DNA of 64,000 bases from Patiria pectinifera (lineage: Eukaryota > Echinodermata > Asteroidea > Valvatida > Asterinidae), in contig CM057142.1 of the NCBI GenBank assembly GCA_029964075.1, positions 34,660,392-34,724,391 of the forward strand, read 5' to 3'. The translations under genes and the position numbers were made by a program. Positions 1 through 13,834 of the stretch are shown here, piece by piece (positions within the stretch are counted from its first letter, which is position 1; each line of letters begins with the position of its first letter). Below the pieces are notes generated by a model. That model saw nothing but the letters and a program-made list of their open reading frames with translations, did no database searches and had not been told where the DNA came from.

Positions 1-904
1 GAATTTGATTGTCAACAAGCGCTCGCTCGAATTTAGAGCCGTGATCAGTCCATTGTATACATTATTATTCGTATGCCCCCTTTGTTTGAATTATTTGGCT
101 TTAAGGACGATCATGTTTTCATGATTTTGTTTATAGTTGACATTAATTAATCGAGCAATTACCTGAGAAGTTTGAAGAGGATACCGATTACAATGTTTTA
201 ACTATGTATATATTATTTGCTACCTTAACATCATGATGATTCTGATATACGCTAAAAGATGCTGTGTTTCAGATTACGATAATAATGACTGTTAGAAGCA
301 TAGGTAGTTCTGATGACATTGTACATACTTTGAAGTAGGAAATCGCTATTTCAGCTTTGCAACCTTAAATTTGCATTCCCGTGCTATTTTCAAGCTTAAT
401 CCCCAAAACTAGATTGCTATTCTAAATTGCTATTTTTTTTTAGCAATACGAAAGTTCTTCAAATTGGAATGATAATTTGACGTTTAAATGGCTCACCTTT
501 AGTTGTTGAACTACTTCCTCACAATCATCCGTTCTGGCGGGATAGGCTGGTTCCCGCCCCATAATCAATATCGATAATGTACGGACCGGCAGCCAGTCTG
601 CTCTCAAGGCGGATCTGTTTATGACCCCCCCCCTCGCCAAAAAAATGCAAGTTTTAAATGTATTTAATAGAGAATGAGAAAATAACCCACGAATTTGTTG
701 AACAGCACGGAAATGCAACTTTAATTAATCTTTTTGTGTGTCATGAATACTTAAAAAAAAAACTTAAGGGGGAATTGTCAGGAAATATATTCTGTGTGTG
801 GCATAAAAGTTGTATAGTATGCTATACTTATTCGTTGTGTTTCGAAAAGGTGCATGAAGATGTTGTTTTTACTTGCGGACTAAAAGAGTTCTAAAGGTCA
901 ACAA

Positions 905-1258
905 GTCATCTTTAATTTTCTTTCCAATTTTCGGTGGGTTGACTAATGACTTTTAGAGAAATTCTCACGCAAAGAAGACGACCCCTAAAACGAGTGAGGT
1001 TTCTCGAAGCGAAAAAGGTCGCCATCTTGAAAAACGATCCCTCCACGACATGGCTAAACAGCGCCACTTTTGTGACCAATTGCATCCAAAATGCTCGGAA
1101 TTGGAACCCCAAGTCCGGGCCAGAGGTGCATTGCCGTATCTCTTTAATTGCCCAATTCCGTTGGTCTCAGAACTCTCAAATAAAGAATAATTTGAGTGTA
1201 TAACTTTTATTCATGAGCTCGGCGGATGGATTTTTGACCTATTTACACGGTTGTACCC
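905..1258 (+). repeat. Dispersed repeat, copy 1 (about 350 bp)
   Basis: This stretch aligns collinearly with 25787-26135 in the same orientation. Shared blocks include GAGAAATTCTCAC, TTGCATCCAAAATGCTC and AACTTTTATTC followed by CTCGGCGGA. There is no clear coding frame and no obvious terminal inverted repeat. The element class is unknown. Confidence 0.7.
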
Positions 1259-2232
1259 CTTAGGCCCGTTTGACTCCGTCCGAGAAAAAAGGACAAACAA
1301 GTCCAGTTGAAATTGTGCGGGTAAAATGCCATTGTAACATAGTGAAACAAAGGAACTTCATTGCCAACAAGATAGTTTTCCGTTTTTGGGGATATCCTTC
1401 AATCTTGTATGGGGCGATAACAATGTAATGTGCATTAGAGATAAGATGTGAATTTGTTTCCTACACTGGATTTAGAAATGGTCCAGTGATAATGCTCTTT
1501 TTGTTCGTGCAGTGCATGTTTTGCTTTAACTTTATATATCTGAGCAACGGTTTAATCGGTCAGTTGCTTTTGTTTGTCCAGGTACACTTATACTGTTATC
1601 ATACATATTCTTTATGCTGTTGTCTTTGTCTTTGTGTATTAAAAAAAAAAAAAGACATATGTATATAAAATAAGACTTGATTATTGTTTCGATGTGATTT
1701 ATTGCATGCGAGTATCAACTTAAATGAAGCACAATTGTGCTTTTTAAAAATCGGAGCCTTGGTTAGTTTTGTTTGGGATGCTAAGAGTTGCCAATTACAT
1801 GCCCCTTTAAGGCCCCAAATTGTTAGGCTTAATTGATGTAAATGCTGAATCATAGGGCTCAATCAATCAAAAGCGAGCCACCGTGCAAAGTTCGAGGATG
1901 GTATTTCAAAATTGTGGTAGCTTAATTTGTACAGCCTAAAATATCTCATATCTATATCAAAAAATAAGCGGCAATGCCTTATAAGGCATGCCTGTTGGAA
2001 ATGAGAGTCAATAGAAGTCCGTGTGCGATCGATGCACAAAAAGGTACTAGATAAGAGGTAACCTATGGACATGCAGTCTCAGCTAGCTGACCTGAAAATG
2101 TCAAGGGACTTTTGTAGGAGTTGACCTCCATTGCCACTTGTAGGTTGGGGTGCACCATTGGGTATTAATATAGCAGAAGTACAACACAGGCCAACTTGCT
2201 GCATTCAACTCCAGTATTCCAATTCAACCAAA
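1259..2232. other. Upstream region of gene A, no gene seen
   Basis: No open frame here resembles a known protein. It contains a poly(A) tract near 1640 and AT-rich DNA. The gene A promoter and 5' UTR should lie in its right part, but I see no convincing TATA box or initiator. Confidence 0.4.
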
Positions 2233-5200
2233 ATGGCGGAGGCTTCAATACTTTATAGAATCCCAGTGTTCTTGGCTGCACTTGTGCCAGCCATTTTCCT
2301 GATAGGATTTGTGGGGTTTGTGTTGTATCTGTTCTACCAGCACAAACGGTTTGCACACTTCCCAGGTCCACCACGAAGCGAGTAAGTGCATGCTAACAGG
2401 CAGATCTGAGTATATACGAACCACCTCAGGTTTTTTTGTTCTTATTCTGTGTTCGATAACATCAGTGGCGTATTGTGCAGAGAACTTTGGGGAGGGGGAT
2501 GGGGGATGACTACAACAAAACATTGCCTGTCCGTGGACATTTGAACTGCAGGGCGGGACGGGTGAGGGGCGGTTGGTGGGCTGCTGGAAAAATGACAATA
2601 GGAGCCGCTGTTCGTAATATAGATGTACAGTACATTATACTTACGCCCCTTCACCTTACATCAAACCGGCGCATATAAAGCTATAACTTGTACTTTTTCT
2701 CCCCTTACTATTTGTACCATGTACATTATAAGTAACAAGTACTATCGAATACATCGTCGTTGTTGGGAAGTTCGAAAACTACCTCTCAATCCACAAAATA
2801 TTTAACCCACAAAACTGTGGGATGTTCCAGTAGCCCCCCCCCCCCCCACTCAAAGAGTGTACGGTATAGATACCCCCATCGCCCGGGAATTATGCCCCTG
2901 TTCGACATATGATGGACAGTCAACACTTAAAACTATTTACCTAACGAGGTATTAAGATGCATTTCGTGCATCGAGGCAAGAAAACATCATCACACGTACT
3001 GTCCCATGTTTTTGTGCATTTACTATGGAGGAAGCATGATAAAAATCCAATTAATGGTAAAACCGTACGTACAACAGACGATGAAAATATCAAGTTTAAT
3101 TGCAACATTTTGAAGATATGGAGAGGATTGGATTTGGGCAGTTGTTTTGGTGTACTGTTTCACCACCGCATTTACGAAGTGAAAAGATATTCCTCCCACA
3201 CACCGTCCTACCATTAGCTATTTTAAATTAAAGGCATTATCAATTGCATTTATCCCACGAGTATAAATTGCGAATAAAGATCAAAAACGTATTTGGATAA
3301 CATATGGTACTGATTTCAAACACCCCGTGAAATTATTCCGTCTGGCTTGCTGTCATTTAGAAGAAATCAAGAAATGTTAGGTGATTTCCAACGATCAGTC
3401 AATTGACTGATTTTGGAAATAGTTCTATTGACGAAATTGGCGTGTTTCATGGTTTTTCACTGTTTTCTCGAAAAGTGTAATATCTAAAAAAAAGTGTAAA
3501 AAGTGTAAATTCTTCTTCGGAGTTTGAATGTTTTTATTGTTGAAAACGAACAAAATGCATGAAAACAAATAATCCCATATGCCTTTAATTCAGAAACAAT
3601 GAATTAAATTCGGAGAGAACTCATGCAAATCCCGTGGAACGAAAGCACACTTCTCACTGACAGCCGCAAAGGAACTGATATTTATAAGCTAATGTTCAAA
3701 GAGCCCTAACAAGTCGCTGATACAGCTAACGACCCACCCATTGTTATCATTATTATTATTTATTCGGCCAACAAATGAACAAAAGTACAATGACAAAGCA
3801 AATATATATCATTAAAGAAAACAAAAACTGAAAATTAAAAAAAGTATTACCAGACAAGACAGATGGGACTGAAGGATGCGAGAAGGAAAGGGAGGGTGGA
3901 CAGTTTGAGAGAGGAGATACATTGTAGAGGGACAGAAAACAAGGACAATAAAGCATTCCAAACCGGCTAGGGTAAGCAAAAGTGCACTTAAACACTGTAG
4001 CCCTAAGGCCTGCCTACCCATGCTCGAAATGACTACTCAATAAACAAATAGATCTTTAACAAAATGTATACAATATAAATATGAATAAATGAAAAGCAAA
4101 TGAACAAAAACCACGCATGCACCAAGATGCGCTTCTTTTAACTTAAAGCTTAATGTTGCCTTCGCAAATTATTGTTCACAGCTTCTTTACCGGCCATGTC
4201 AGGCAGATGATTGACCGTATCAACACCGGCTCCTCGCTGGCAGAATATCTAACGGACCAGTAAGTCTTGAGAACTTCCCTTTTATCTCGCTAAGAAATTG
4301 TGATAAAAAATCGAACTGTAACACGGATAGACCCGTCTGTTACCAATAAAAGACGTGACAGTCACTCAAAGTCAATTTAAAAAAAAAAGTGAAGGGAAGA
4401 TTTTAAGACAAACGCATAATCTTGTATCCATCCGGAAAGTCACTGTTCCTTTATATTGTTTCTCTTTTTGGTGGGTTGCTAGTTTGCAAACAAGTTCAGT
4501 TTAAGTTGGACGATAAGATCTAAATTTCGATTGGATCTAAAATCAGTGTTTCTGGTATCTTGTGTATATAACTGAGAATAGATTCATAAATAGTTGGGGC
4601 ATAATATGTCAATTTGTCACCAACATGACACCACCATAGCGTCCCTTAACTTTCCTTCAGAAAATATCAGCCAAGCCATTTAAGGTAGATAATTTCATTT
4701 GATAATGTGGAAAATCAGGATGACATTAAAGCTTTTGGTTTATGGTGGATTGTGTTGCTTAACATGTGCAAAACGTAGGCAAGCACGTGTACACCTAGTC
4801 TGAAATGCACCATTTCTGCGCCAATGTCTCTTTTGTGTCCTCCAGAATGAGAGCATACGGACAAGTCTACCATCTTTTTATGTTCCATAAACCTGTGGTA
4901 GTGGTTCTGGAGCCCAACTTCTTAAAGGTTTGTTTATCAGTCATTTTTGAGTGCTGTTTTTTCTTTCTTTAAAACTGCTTTTCTTTGAGAAAAAAAAATG
5001 TTAGAGATCGACATTTCCGGCTTTTTTCAAGAGAGACACAAATCGTCCTCTTATCCTAATCGATCTTAAAAAAGATAATTGTAGATTTTGTTATTTTATG
5101 AAAATATGGTGATTTGAAAGGTACTTTGGAGGTCCAAAGTTTGGACATAGGTCCGTGGTCTATAACGCCAAAGTCAATATGAGATAAAAACTTCCCTGAC

Positions 5201-8200
5201 CTATTTGCGTGGCTAGAAGGGCTTGCAAATGGCTTATTAGAAAATCTGCAAAGTTAGGAGAAATAGAAAAGCTTTAGACAAATGAACAACGTTTAGTTAG
5301 CTGGCCTGATGTTTCGTTATAAACAAGACCTGCTTCTAAGGCCAATGACAGTGGTTCAAGAAACAAACATGTAGGGACACACGCTTGCAAGGGTGGAACT
5401 GGAAGGAGAAACACAGAAGAGGGATTAAACAGGGGATGGCCCAAGGGAGTGCAAAGTAGTATTTATCAGTTTTAAACATATTGAATACATCTGTCAACTT
5501 TCTACGAAATATATTACCAACAATCAACCTCAATTGAGAAATATCTGTGCAAAGTAAAACCCATGCTACATTTCATTCCTGGACAGGAAGTAATGCACTC
5601 TACGACACACACCAAGCCCCCAGAGGAGGCCAGTACGTTCTGGTATGTCTTCGGCCAGAGATTCCTTTACCACGGTCTGTTGACGGAGACAGATATTCCA
5701 AAATATCTCAAGAGGAGGGCGCTCTTCAGTCCTGCTTTCCATCGAAGGTAAATCAGCAAGAAACCACAAAACAAACATACAACAACAACATCTAAGTGGA
5801 GTATTTGTACTCTGACCTCTTCTCATATGCATTCTTTTCTGACAGTAGAATATTTGTAACCATGGGTCTGGGAGGGGGAAAAAACCTGTAATTTTTGCAC
5901 GTTTTTATATTTTTGTAACTTTTTCAATTCCTGATTCAACATGAGCAGGTTCGGTGGGCCAACTGCACATGCCCTCATCAATAAATGACATTGATTACTG
6001 AATTGGCAATCTGCATAGTTTTATGCATTCAGAAAGACGAAGACAATTATCATTTTTGGCAAAATGTTGGGTTAAGTCCCTGCACAGGGTGCGGGATCTC
6101 GTCTTTGTATTGTAAATCGGAACAAGCACGATTCTTTGTCGTTACGGTTAATCCTCATGTGCACACGCACATAGTTGGCATAACAAACTGTCCTGTTCCA
6201 AATTGATTGAAAACGTATTGTTCACTGCATTATGATTATGGATTGGAACATTAAAAGTAAAACAATTTTGATTGTGCTTGGAAGAACACACATCGTTTCT
6301 TTAATTAAATTCCTTTAGGTCTACTGCAGAGCAAAAAAACAAAAAACAAGATCAATGGTAATGTATTTCAATGTTACAACTGGTCTATCAAAGTGCTTAT
6401 TGCGAATCTGGCCCATTTCACAGCCAGGTATATTTTCCATTTATAGGACCTATTCTTCCAAGCATGTTTCCTCTTCCAAGTATGTTTCCACAACTCCTCT
6501 AAGACTCATCGGAAATATTTTTCCCCCTCCTATCCTCAGTTATCTGATGAACCTGATGGGTTCCTTCAACGAGAGTACGGACATTCTGATTAACAAGCTG
6601 GCTGAGAAGGCTGATGGCAAGACGACGGTGTACATGCTAGATGAGCTCAACCAAGTCACATTGGATGTCATCGCAAAGGTATCAACCTCAGTATTGTCAT
6701 TTTTTTCTGGAACTTGAGGTAACACTTTTTCCCCCCAAATTACATTGTTGGGGAATGAAATTGTGTTTAAAGGATGAAGTTAAGAATAAGCACTGTGCCA
6801 AGGCATTTGTTTTTCCTGTTTTGAATTGAAAAACGATGCGAATTTAAGGCAAATGCTTATTTTGGTATGGCAAAATCTCAATGGGTAGAATGGATAGAAT
6901 TTGCAGCAAACCTCTCGCAACATTGTTTCTTTACTTTTTTTTCATACGAACACAACTGTAGTACACAATCTGATGTGGCAGTGTTAAGCTATCTGTTGCG
7001 ATTAAAATTGAAAATGTGTTTGTTTGTTTGTTCGTTTGCCGGGTTGTTGGAGTTCGGGTTGTGTGTTAGTTTGTATTCATTTATAGGTTGCTTTTGGATT
7101 ACATCTCGACAAAAGTGCCGACAGCAAGTTTCCGTTCACGACAGCCGTTAAGACGTCCCTAGAAGGCGTTAGCGCGTCTTTTCTTCAGCCCTGGATAAAG
7201 GTAGGTTTCGGTTTAAATTGATTAAGGACTAGAACTGCGTAGACACTCTCATTTTTAATGAAACTTTCCCCAGTAAACTGAGCCATTCAGATCAAATAAC
7301 ATTCTCTTGGACAAAGAACCACCGGATACGACGGGGCACATTGAGAAAAATGAATAATTTTTGTGAGTGGCGAACGCTCTTACAGAATATGTAATCAGAA
7401 TTGACTTTAAAAACAGTAAAACCTTGCAAGACATTTATTGGCTGCAATGGCTATCACACATTGGCTTTACTTCTAGTCAAATAAACAAACGGAACGGAGA
7501 AGTTTCTCGTTGCGACCAGATCTCTAGTTAGATATTCAACCAGTGGAAGCCATTCCGTGTCTTAAAGAGAATATACATTTGCAAACATAAAAACAAACAA
7601 ACAAACAAACAAACAAACACAAAAACGAGATACCTTTCTGAACTGTTGATGAACGAAAGTCGAAAGCACCCTTGTAATCATGGCACCTGGTGTGCTGTCA
7701 TTTTCAAGAAAGTAGTATTTTTGTATCAATTTCCAACGCTGGTCTATATAATTATACTAACCCCTCATATCCATCAAATTACAGCAAAAGCAAATGTTGT
7801 ATATTCCCTCTAACTGACTGTGTTCATGAAACGGTGCTCAACTCAAAATTGTCACTTTGGTCTAATGGAAAACATATCTGTATACAGGATGTTTTATCTT
7901 TCAATTCTTCTCAACAGTACAGCTTCCTGCCCTCCCATCGCCAGTTTAAGCAAAAAGTACGGGATTCCATCCATCATCTTCGCGAGACGGGACGCAAGTG
8001 TGTCCAGGGGAGATTGGAAGCCAAGAAGAGAGGCGAGAAACTCCCCAACGACATCTTGACTTACATCTTGGATGCATCCAACGACCTGCAGGCGGATGCT
8101 GACTTCAAGATGGAGGAAATGCTGGATGAGTTTGTCACTTTCTTCCTGGCCGGTCAGTATACCAGAAAACGCTCATACCCAACACGTTTATTCTCAGCTG

Positions 8201-11200
8201 TCATTTTTACATCAATCGATTTCAATTGTATCGATTGTCGTTAATTATTACTGAGACAGAAATGTTAGGGAATGCATTTTTTTAAAGCTTAAAACTGGTC
8301 ACATCAATGTAACATTCGTAACAATGTTCTGAAAAGAAAATCGACAGTAAAACAAGAACCTGTTTGAGCCTTGTTTTCATGTTTATGGTTGCATGGGCAC
8401 GCCTATTTTCATATCGAGTGTCGAGTTACGTGAACTCAAAATCGACAAATGCAGCCGTTTATGAAGTTATGATTATGATCACAACAAAATGTCATTTAAA
8501 TTTGAACTACTTATTTTGATAAGGTAGAAATCAGGTCTCATTTTCACGTAGCTGCGTAGCAGAAAATATGATGAGAATGTATGTGTTATGCAAAAAATAA
8601 GTTCAGACCATTCACAGACCATAAACATTGATGGACACTTTGGTAAACTGGTGATGCTGAGACATTATTTTTTGTGCCCTGCAAACTTCTCTCAATATTT
8701 TTCGAAACCTTTAGCGATGGCAGTAAATAATCAAATTGATTGTGTTACCATTGACTTTATTAGGGCAAGAGACAACGTCTAACTTGATGGCTTTTATGTT
8801 ACATGAGCTAGGACACCACCCTGAAATCATGCACAGGTGGGTATCAAACCTTATTTTCTTATTATTGGAGCTTCAACGATAGCCTTCTCAAAAATCATCA
8901 ACTGTTTCGTCACTCAGATTGTTCGCCTCCTCCTTTAAGAGGAGGAGGAGTTCAAATCAAAATGTCTTTTAGTCAAACGACACGCTGCTGTATCAGCTAC
9001 CCCGTAACCAACATGCTCGTCTATATAAAGACTCCAAAATTCTGCTGATCGTACTGTGAGTCTGGCTCCCTTTAGAGCCCATACCACCCCAAGTTTGCAG
9101 TCTCTGCTCTGGCTCCCTGTTGCTGACCAGATTAAGTTCAAGCTGTTACTGCTTGTTTTTCATTGCCCGCATGCTTCAGCTCCTGAATACAACATAGGCT
9201 TTCTCAAATGATTTGCAGACAGGATTTTTTCCCCACAAGGATGGTCCATGAACTTGCAGTTGACGCGCACCAAATCATCCTTTTCAAGTCTTCTAATCCA
9301 TTGATTTTCATGCATTGTGGTGTTTCCAGTTATAAAACCACTCACAATCCAAAGAAAAATGTTAAAATTCTAACCTGTTGAAGTTTCAGCTTAGGGGACC
9401 TTACACTTTTCGAGGTGAAAAAACATGCAAGGTGACAACCATGCCGCACGACCTTTTGATCACGAAACACTCTTTATTCCAAAAATCAGTGAATTGACTG
9501 ATGATCGTTAGAAATCACCTACACTTCTGGATTTCCTCGAAATGACAGCAAACCAGACGGAATAATTTCACAGGGTGTGAAGTACCTGTACGGCCCTTCA
9601 TCCAAGTAAAGTTTTTGATAACAATTCGCTAGGTTACTTTTGGGATAAAGGCAAGTGATCCTATATGCCTTTGAAAAGGTAGGCGTTGCAGAAGTTTATA
9701 CTTTTACTTAAGAAGTGTAATTGAAAAAAAGCTCTCTACGATATTTTATGCTTGACCTCAGAGTGGTGACTGAAGTAAACGCAGTTCTCGGGGATCGAGA
9801 CTACGTCGAGTATGCGGATCTGGCAAAGTTTGAATACTTGTCGCAGGTAGGTACACATTGGAAATAAAACATACAGATCAAAACATCAACGGACCGTACC
9901 GCCAACCCTTGCTGGACTGAGCAATAGAGAACTGTTTTCCATATATCGGTTCGGAATCAGTGGGCATGTTGGAAGATTTGATGATTTTTTTAAGGGAAAA
10001 ACAATTTCACCCGACAACTGGCATGAAAGAAACTCATTATTTGGTTTAGTCGAGTATCATTATTACCTTATTTTGGGAAAGGCTTGCCTGAAGTTAGCAA
10101 TGTTTGTTTAACCCACTGATGAACGAGAAGTTTAAGACTAGTTCAAAATGTGTAGGGCGTGTCCCGGTATATAGAAGAGCTTCAGACATTCTTTTTGGCA
10201 GAAATTCTCACACTTCATCGACATAATCCAAACTCCTCCAACTTAACCATGCAGGTGATCAAGGAGACGCTTCGTTTGTGGCCGCCAGCTTTTGGAACCA
10301 ACCGCTTGATGGCGTCTGATGTCACCGTGCAAGGATTGAAAATCCCAGCGGGAACAGTTGTTTGGGTACAGATTTTTTTTTTACAATTTTGTCATTGTAA
10401 AAGGAATTAGGCCTACAAAGATATAAACAAAACACCTAAAAACCAACTACAGCATACATTAATCATGGAATACCCTTTTACGATTGGTCCAACTGATGGA
10501 GCAAAACCCACGCAAATCCAACTTATCTCTCCAAAAATTAGGGGACAATATTATTATGAAAATCCTGATCACGAAAACCGTTGAATTCAAATAAATGTAA
10601 ATGGGGATTTTAAATAAATGTAAGTGGGCATGCATTCAGATGCAATTTTTCTATTGTTGAATTGAAGTATTTCTATTTTGTTAACTATGTTGTATTTTAT
10701 AGCTCAATACCTACGTAATGGGACGGATGGAGTCACACTTCAAGAACCCGCTCGTGTTTGATCCTGACCGGTTCCACAAATCCGGAAGTGAGGACAGGTG
10801 AGTTAATTATTCAATTCAATTGATAAATCCAAAAGACAAATAAGTGTTGTTTGAAGCTTTGTATGGTGCTGCGGTAAGTAGGGAAGTTTGTTTGCCGGTA
10901 TACAATGGACAGATCGCTTTTGTGAGGAAGTGTTGGCTCTGAAGGCGGCTGGTGGTGAGAGTAATGTCTGCGGATGCTTCGAACCGTAAACTCGGTTCGT
11001 CTTTAGGAGACGGACAGAGTTTACTGTTCGAAAACGTAGAGACCTTACTTTCATCACCGGCTGTCGTCCGAGCCAACACTTACTCACTAAAGCGATTTAT
11101 CCTCGGTGTACTTGCATATCTACTTCCTACAAAAGTTAAATATTCAAATTTATTCAAGTCTTCAACCTCAAAACCAAATTCGAGAAAGAAATGCCCTAAA

Positions 11201-11773
11201 AACGCTTGGAAGATACACCATGTGAAATGGCTTTACCAAAGGAGTTGTTATTTCGATGCTTTGGTCACTGTACTTCATTCGTTTCTTTTTTAGACCGCTG
11301 TACGCTTACTTTCCGTTTTCCATGGGTACTCGCTCGTGTCTGGGACAGCCATTTGCACTGGTAAGCTAAATTGATTTGCTATACTGGTCGAGATGCCCTA
11401 CTCTTAATCTTAATTCTAAAGTTGAACAAAGAAATTGACTGTAGATCTTCACAGACGAAAATGGCGATAGCTTCATTTCGTGAAAAGGAAAAGTGAGTGC
11501 ATTGATTTGATTGTAGTAGTGTTATAGACGAGTAGCACCAAGCCTATACTTCCATGACAAGACAATTTTGCTCATGAGATAAAATAAATATTGTTGCCTC
11601 CTCTTCCCTTTTTTTTTTTTTTTTAGATTGAAGCTCGATTGATCATGGCCAGACTGCTTCACAAGTTCCAGTTCAAGCTGTGTCCTGGTCAGCCCCGTGG
11701 GGACATCGTTCAGCACGTGTCTCTCCAGCTCCGAGACCGATGCATGACTTACCTTACACCTGTCCAACATTAG
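2233..11773 (+). CDS. CYP46A1-like: Gene A: CYP46A1-like cytochrome P450, complete, 13 exons
   Basis: Exons: 2233-2381, 4182-4259, 4846-4927, 5587-5747, 6540-6678, 7087-7200, 7918-8152, 8764-8836, 9762-9846, 10255-10365, 10703-10797, 11294-11360, 11627-11773 (stop TAG). All introns are GT..AG, phases join cleanly and the product is 511 aa. The start is the ATG at 2233 (A at -3, G at +4). A hydrophobic anchor (about residues 8-36) is followed by the proline-rich hinge HFPGPPR. The I-helix motif AGQETTSN starts at about residue 319, ExxR is KETLR (E376, R379), then GRM and DPDRF, and the heme loop PFSMGTRSCLG places the thiolate at Cys456. The family hydroxylates sterols in the ER using P450 reductase; human CYP46A1 makes 24S-hydroxycholesterol. 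The substrate here is inferred. It faces gene B tail to tail. Assignment to the P450 superfamily is certain; CYP46-like is by motif and order. Confidence 0.94.
3321..3480 (+). repeat. Dispersed repeat (gene A intron 1), copy 1
   Basis: It is an inverted relative of 9401-9581. Both contain GAAATTATTCCGTCTGG, a T-rich AGGTGATTTC block, the palindromic core CAGTCAATTGACTG (imperfect in the other copy) and the end CGAAAAGTGTAA. A short related end (GTGAAATTATTCCGTCTG) occurs at about 17946. Probably a miniature element; class not determined. Confidence 0.6.
3740..4020 (-). mobile_element. Possible non-LTR retrotransposon 3' end
   Basis: Read on the minus strand, this stretch is pyrimidine-rich and ends in GGCCGAATAAATAATAATAA, i.e. 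a short (TAA)-type tail at 3748-3775. Such tails are typical of LINE 3' ends. No reverse transcriptase sequence is present, so this is a weak call. Confidence 0.3.
7589..7619. repeat. (AAAC)n microsatellite
   Basis: About seven to eight AAAC units in intron 6 of gene A. Confidence 0.9.
9098..9190 (+). pseudogene. LINE reverse transcriptase fragment (CR1/L2-like)
   Basis: One frame reads LLWLPVADQIKFKLLLLVFH followed by CPHASAPEY. This matches the conserved SLHWLPV..RI.FK.LLL...LHG.AP.YL segment just after the polymerase domain of CR1/L2-type non-LTR elements. Only about 31 codons remain, so it is a dead fragment in intron 8 of gene A. Confidence 0.5.
9401..9581 (-). repeat. Dispersed repeat (gene A intron 8), copy 2, inverted
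   Basis: Reverse-complement relative of 3321-3480, with the same order of blocks: ATTATTCCGTCTGG, GGTGATTTC, a CAGTCAATTCACTG core, and CGAAAAGTGTAA at the far end. It lies between the LINE fragment and exon 9. Confidence 0.6.
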
Positions 11774-13699
11774 AATTTTTTCCCGGCATGCTATCATGTT
11801 TGCTGGACCCGATGATCTAGCCTTTTGTTTTGGGAATAACTGAGTCACTGAGTGACTGACAGGATGACCGGCCGACTTACTTATTGCTGAGTATTAAGTG
11901 GTCTAAGCTGACACTTTCCGGTCCAACTCGGCTATACAAGCCTATTGTTTCTTCTTCAACCAAGTTTATTTACTTATCACAAGGCATGTACATGTATCGA
12001 CGAATCCGGGCACGTATTCACTTTATAATCTCACGAGGCCCCCTTCGATGGAGAAACTATTGTGCACGCTAGCCTATTGCACAAAGCAACTGTCCCGTGT
12101 CGGATTATCTAGACAATAGCTATACACAGTGCTATCGCCATTGGAGGGGGCCTTTGTGAGAGAATTGACAGAGAGCCCGGATTGATCTATACATATAACT
12201 GTCAATGGAAAAGCGTTCAGAAAATGTGAAATTGTTTCATTTTGTATAGGACTTGTTTACATGAAGGGAAAAATCGCATATAAGGGGAACCTGTCAACTT
12301 CTATACCACATCACTCCAAATTGTCCTCAAACAAAAAAACACATAAAAAACCCTTAAATTACTTGATATAATCCTTCAATCACTTGAGATATACCATGCT
12401 TTAGTATAGTGAGTGACAAAAGCTAGTTGCAGAACAAAATAAATTTCGGGATTCTGAGGGCGGTGATAATGCCAAGTCGTAAGAAATTTGGAGCGAACAA
12501 AATGTAACACTATAGTGAAATCGGATATTTAAAAACAAATTCTGACGAAAATTGAAACACATTTCTGATTATGGGGAAGCCTTCATCAGCGTAAAAATAT
12601 CAATGCAAACACTCTTTTGTGAGGCAATCAATCAGAGTTTTATATTTTAATTTTTCTTCTTTCATGAATTAATTACAAATGCAGCTCATAACTTCAGGAA
12701 GACATTAACTTACCATGTGTAATAGCTATCTTCCTTGAGAAGGGAATTCATAATTCCGTGAAAACACTACTTGTTGCTTTGTAAATAGCTTGTTTTGTAA
12801 AGCATATTACAACAAACTCCGTCTTATAGTTTCCTTAACACCATTACTGATATTTCGTTTTCAAGATATCTCAACGTCTCAATCATAGTTGTCACTTATG
12901 TTCTAACGAAAAGCATTATAGATTGAAAGCAATGTAAGGAAACTTATTAAAATACATAACATTTGATTGTAATGAAATACGTACAGGTTGTCATCTGAAT
13001 TTAATTTCATGGAGAGATAATTATTATTAAACAAAATAAACGAGTATTGTAAAGTATTCACGCCATTTATTTCCATAAACAAACTGAACTTTATTATGTT
13101 TGTTACTTCAATTTCACAACAAAACTGTACAGGTGATCATTAAATGGAGTAGAACAGCAATACTCTTAAAAATAGGATTAACATTATTTTCCGAGTAGCC
13201 TACACAATCCTGGTCCATCATGAAAAGGCCCATTTTCAGCCAGATTTTAATTGCCACAAACGAAATCTGAAGGCAAATACTTGTGGGGGATAACGAAGAA
13301 TACTTTAAAACTAATGTGGAAACTTCAATGTTTTACACGAAGTTACCTTCACAGTCACTAATCTAATTACAATGTATCTAGGCCTTTAATTTCCATGTGG
13401 ATTTGTGTAAAAGCAACTTTTATTTATTTCGATTAAAGAAGGCCTTAACTGTTTGAAATTGGAGTAACTACTTTAATACGCAAAAGCAAGAACTGTTACG
13501 CTATACGGGGCATTTTCAAGAATAAATGACGCGTTCTTTTAAGATCACTGAACATTCTTGTTTTAACGATGTTTACACATTTGCAAAATAATGGGAGAAA
13601 ATGCTTCTATTTTTCTGTTTCTTTTTTAAATCTGAAAAAAGTAAGACAGCTGCAAACTGCTTACTGACTGGATGGACCTGAAATATATAAATCTAACAA
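11774..13699. other. Gene A 3' flank, no gene seen
   Basis: AT-rich DNA with no credible coding frame. An AATAAA at 12438-12443, 665 bp past the stop, is the first exact polyadenylation hexamer I noticed on this strand, but nothing else supports its use. Confidence 0.35.
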
Positions 13700-13834
13700 T
13701 TAATGTGGCCTGACGTTGCGAACTTAGCAAGTTCTTCTTCAGAGGCTAAAACAGAAATGACAGAGGTACATACATTAACATGGGGGTGCACACAAACATG
13801 CAGGGCTGAAAGAAGAAACACAAAAGGAGGATTA

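Noticed and set aside
2150-2232. TATA box for gene A (TTAATATAGC near 2163)
   Set aside because: AT-rich words are common in this genome and no transcription start evidence exists.
9098-9190. Active LINE
   Set aside because: Only about 31 codons of the RT C-terminal region remain.
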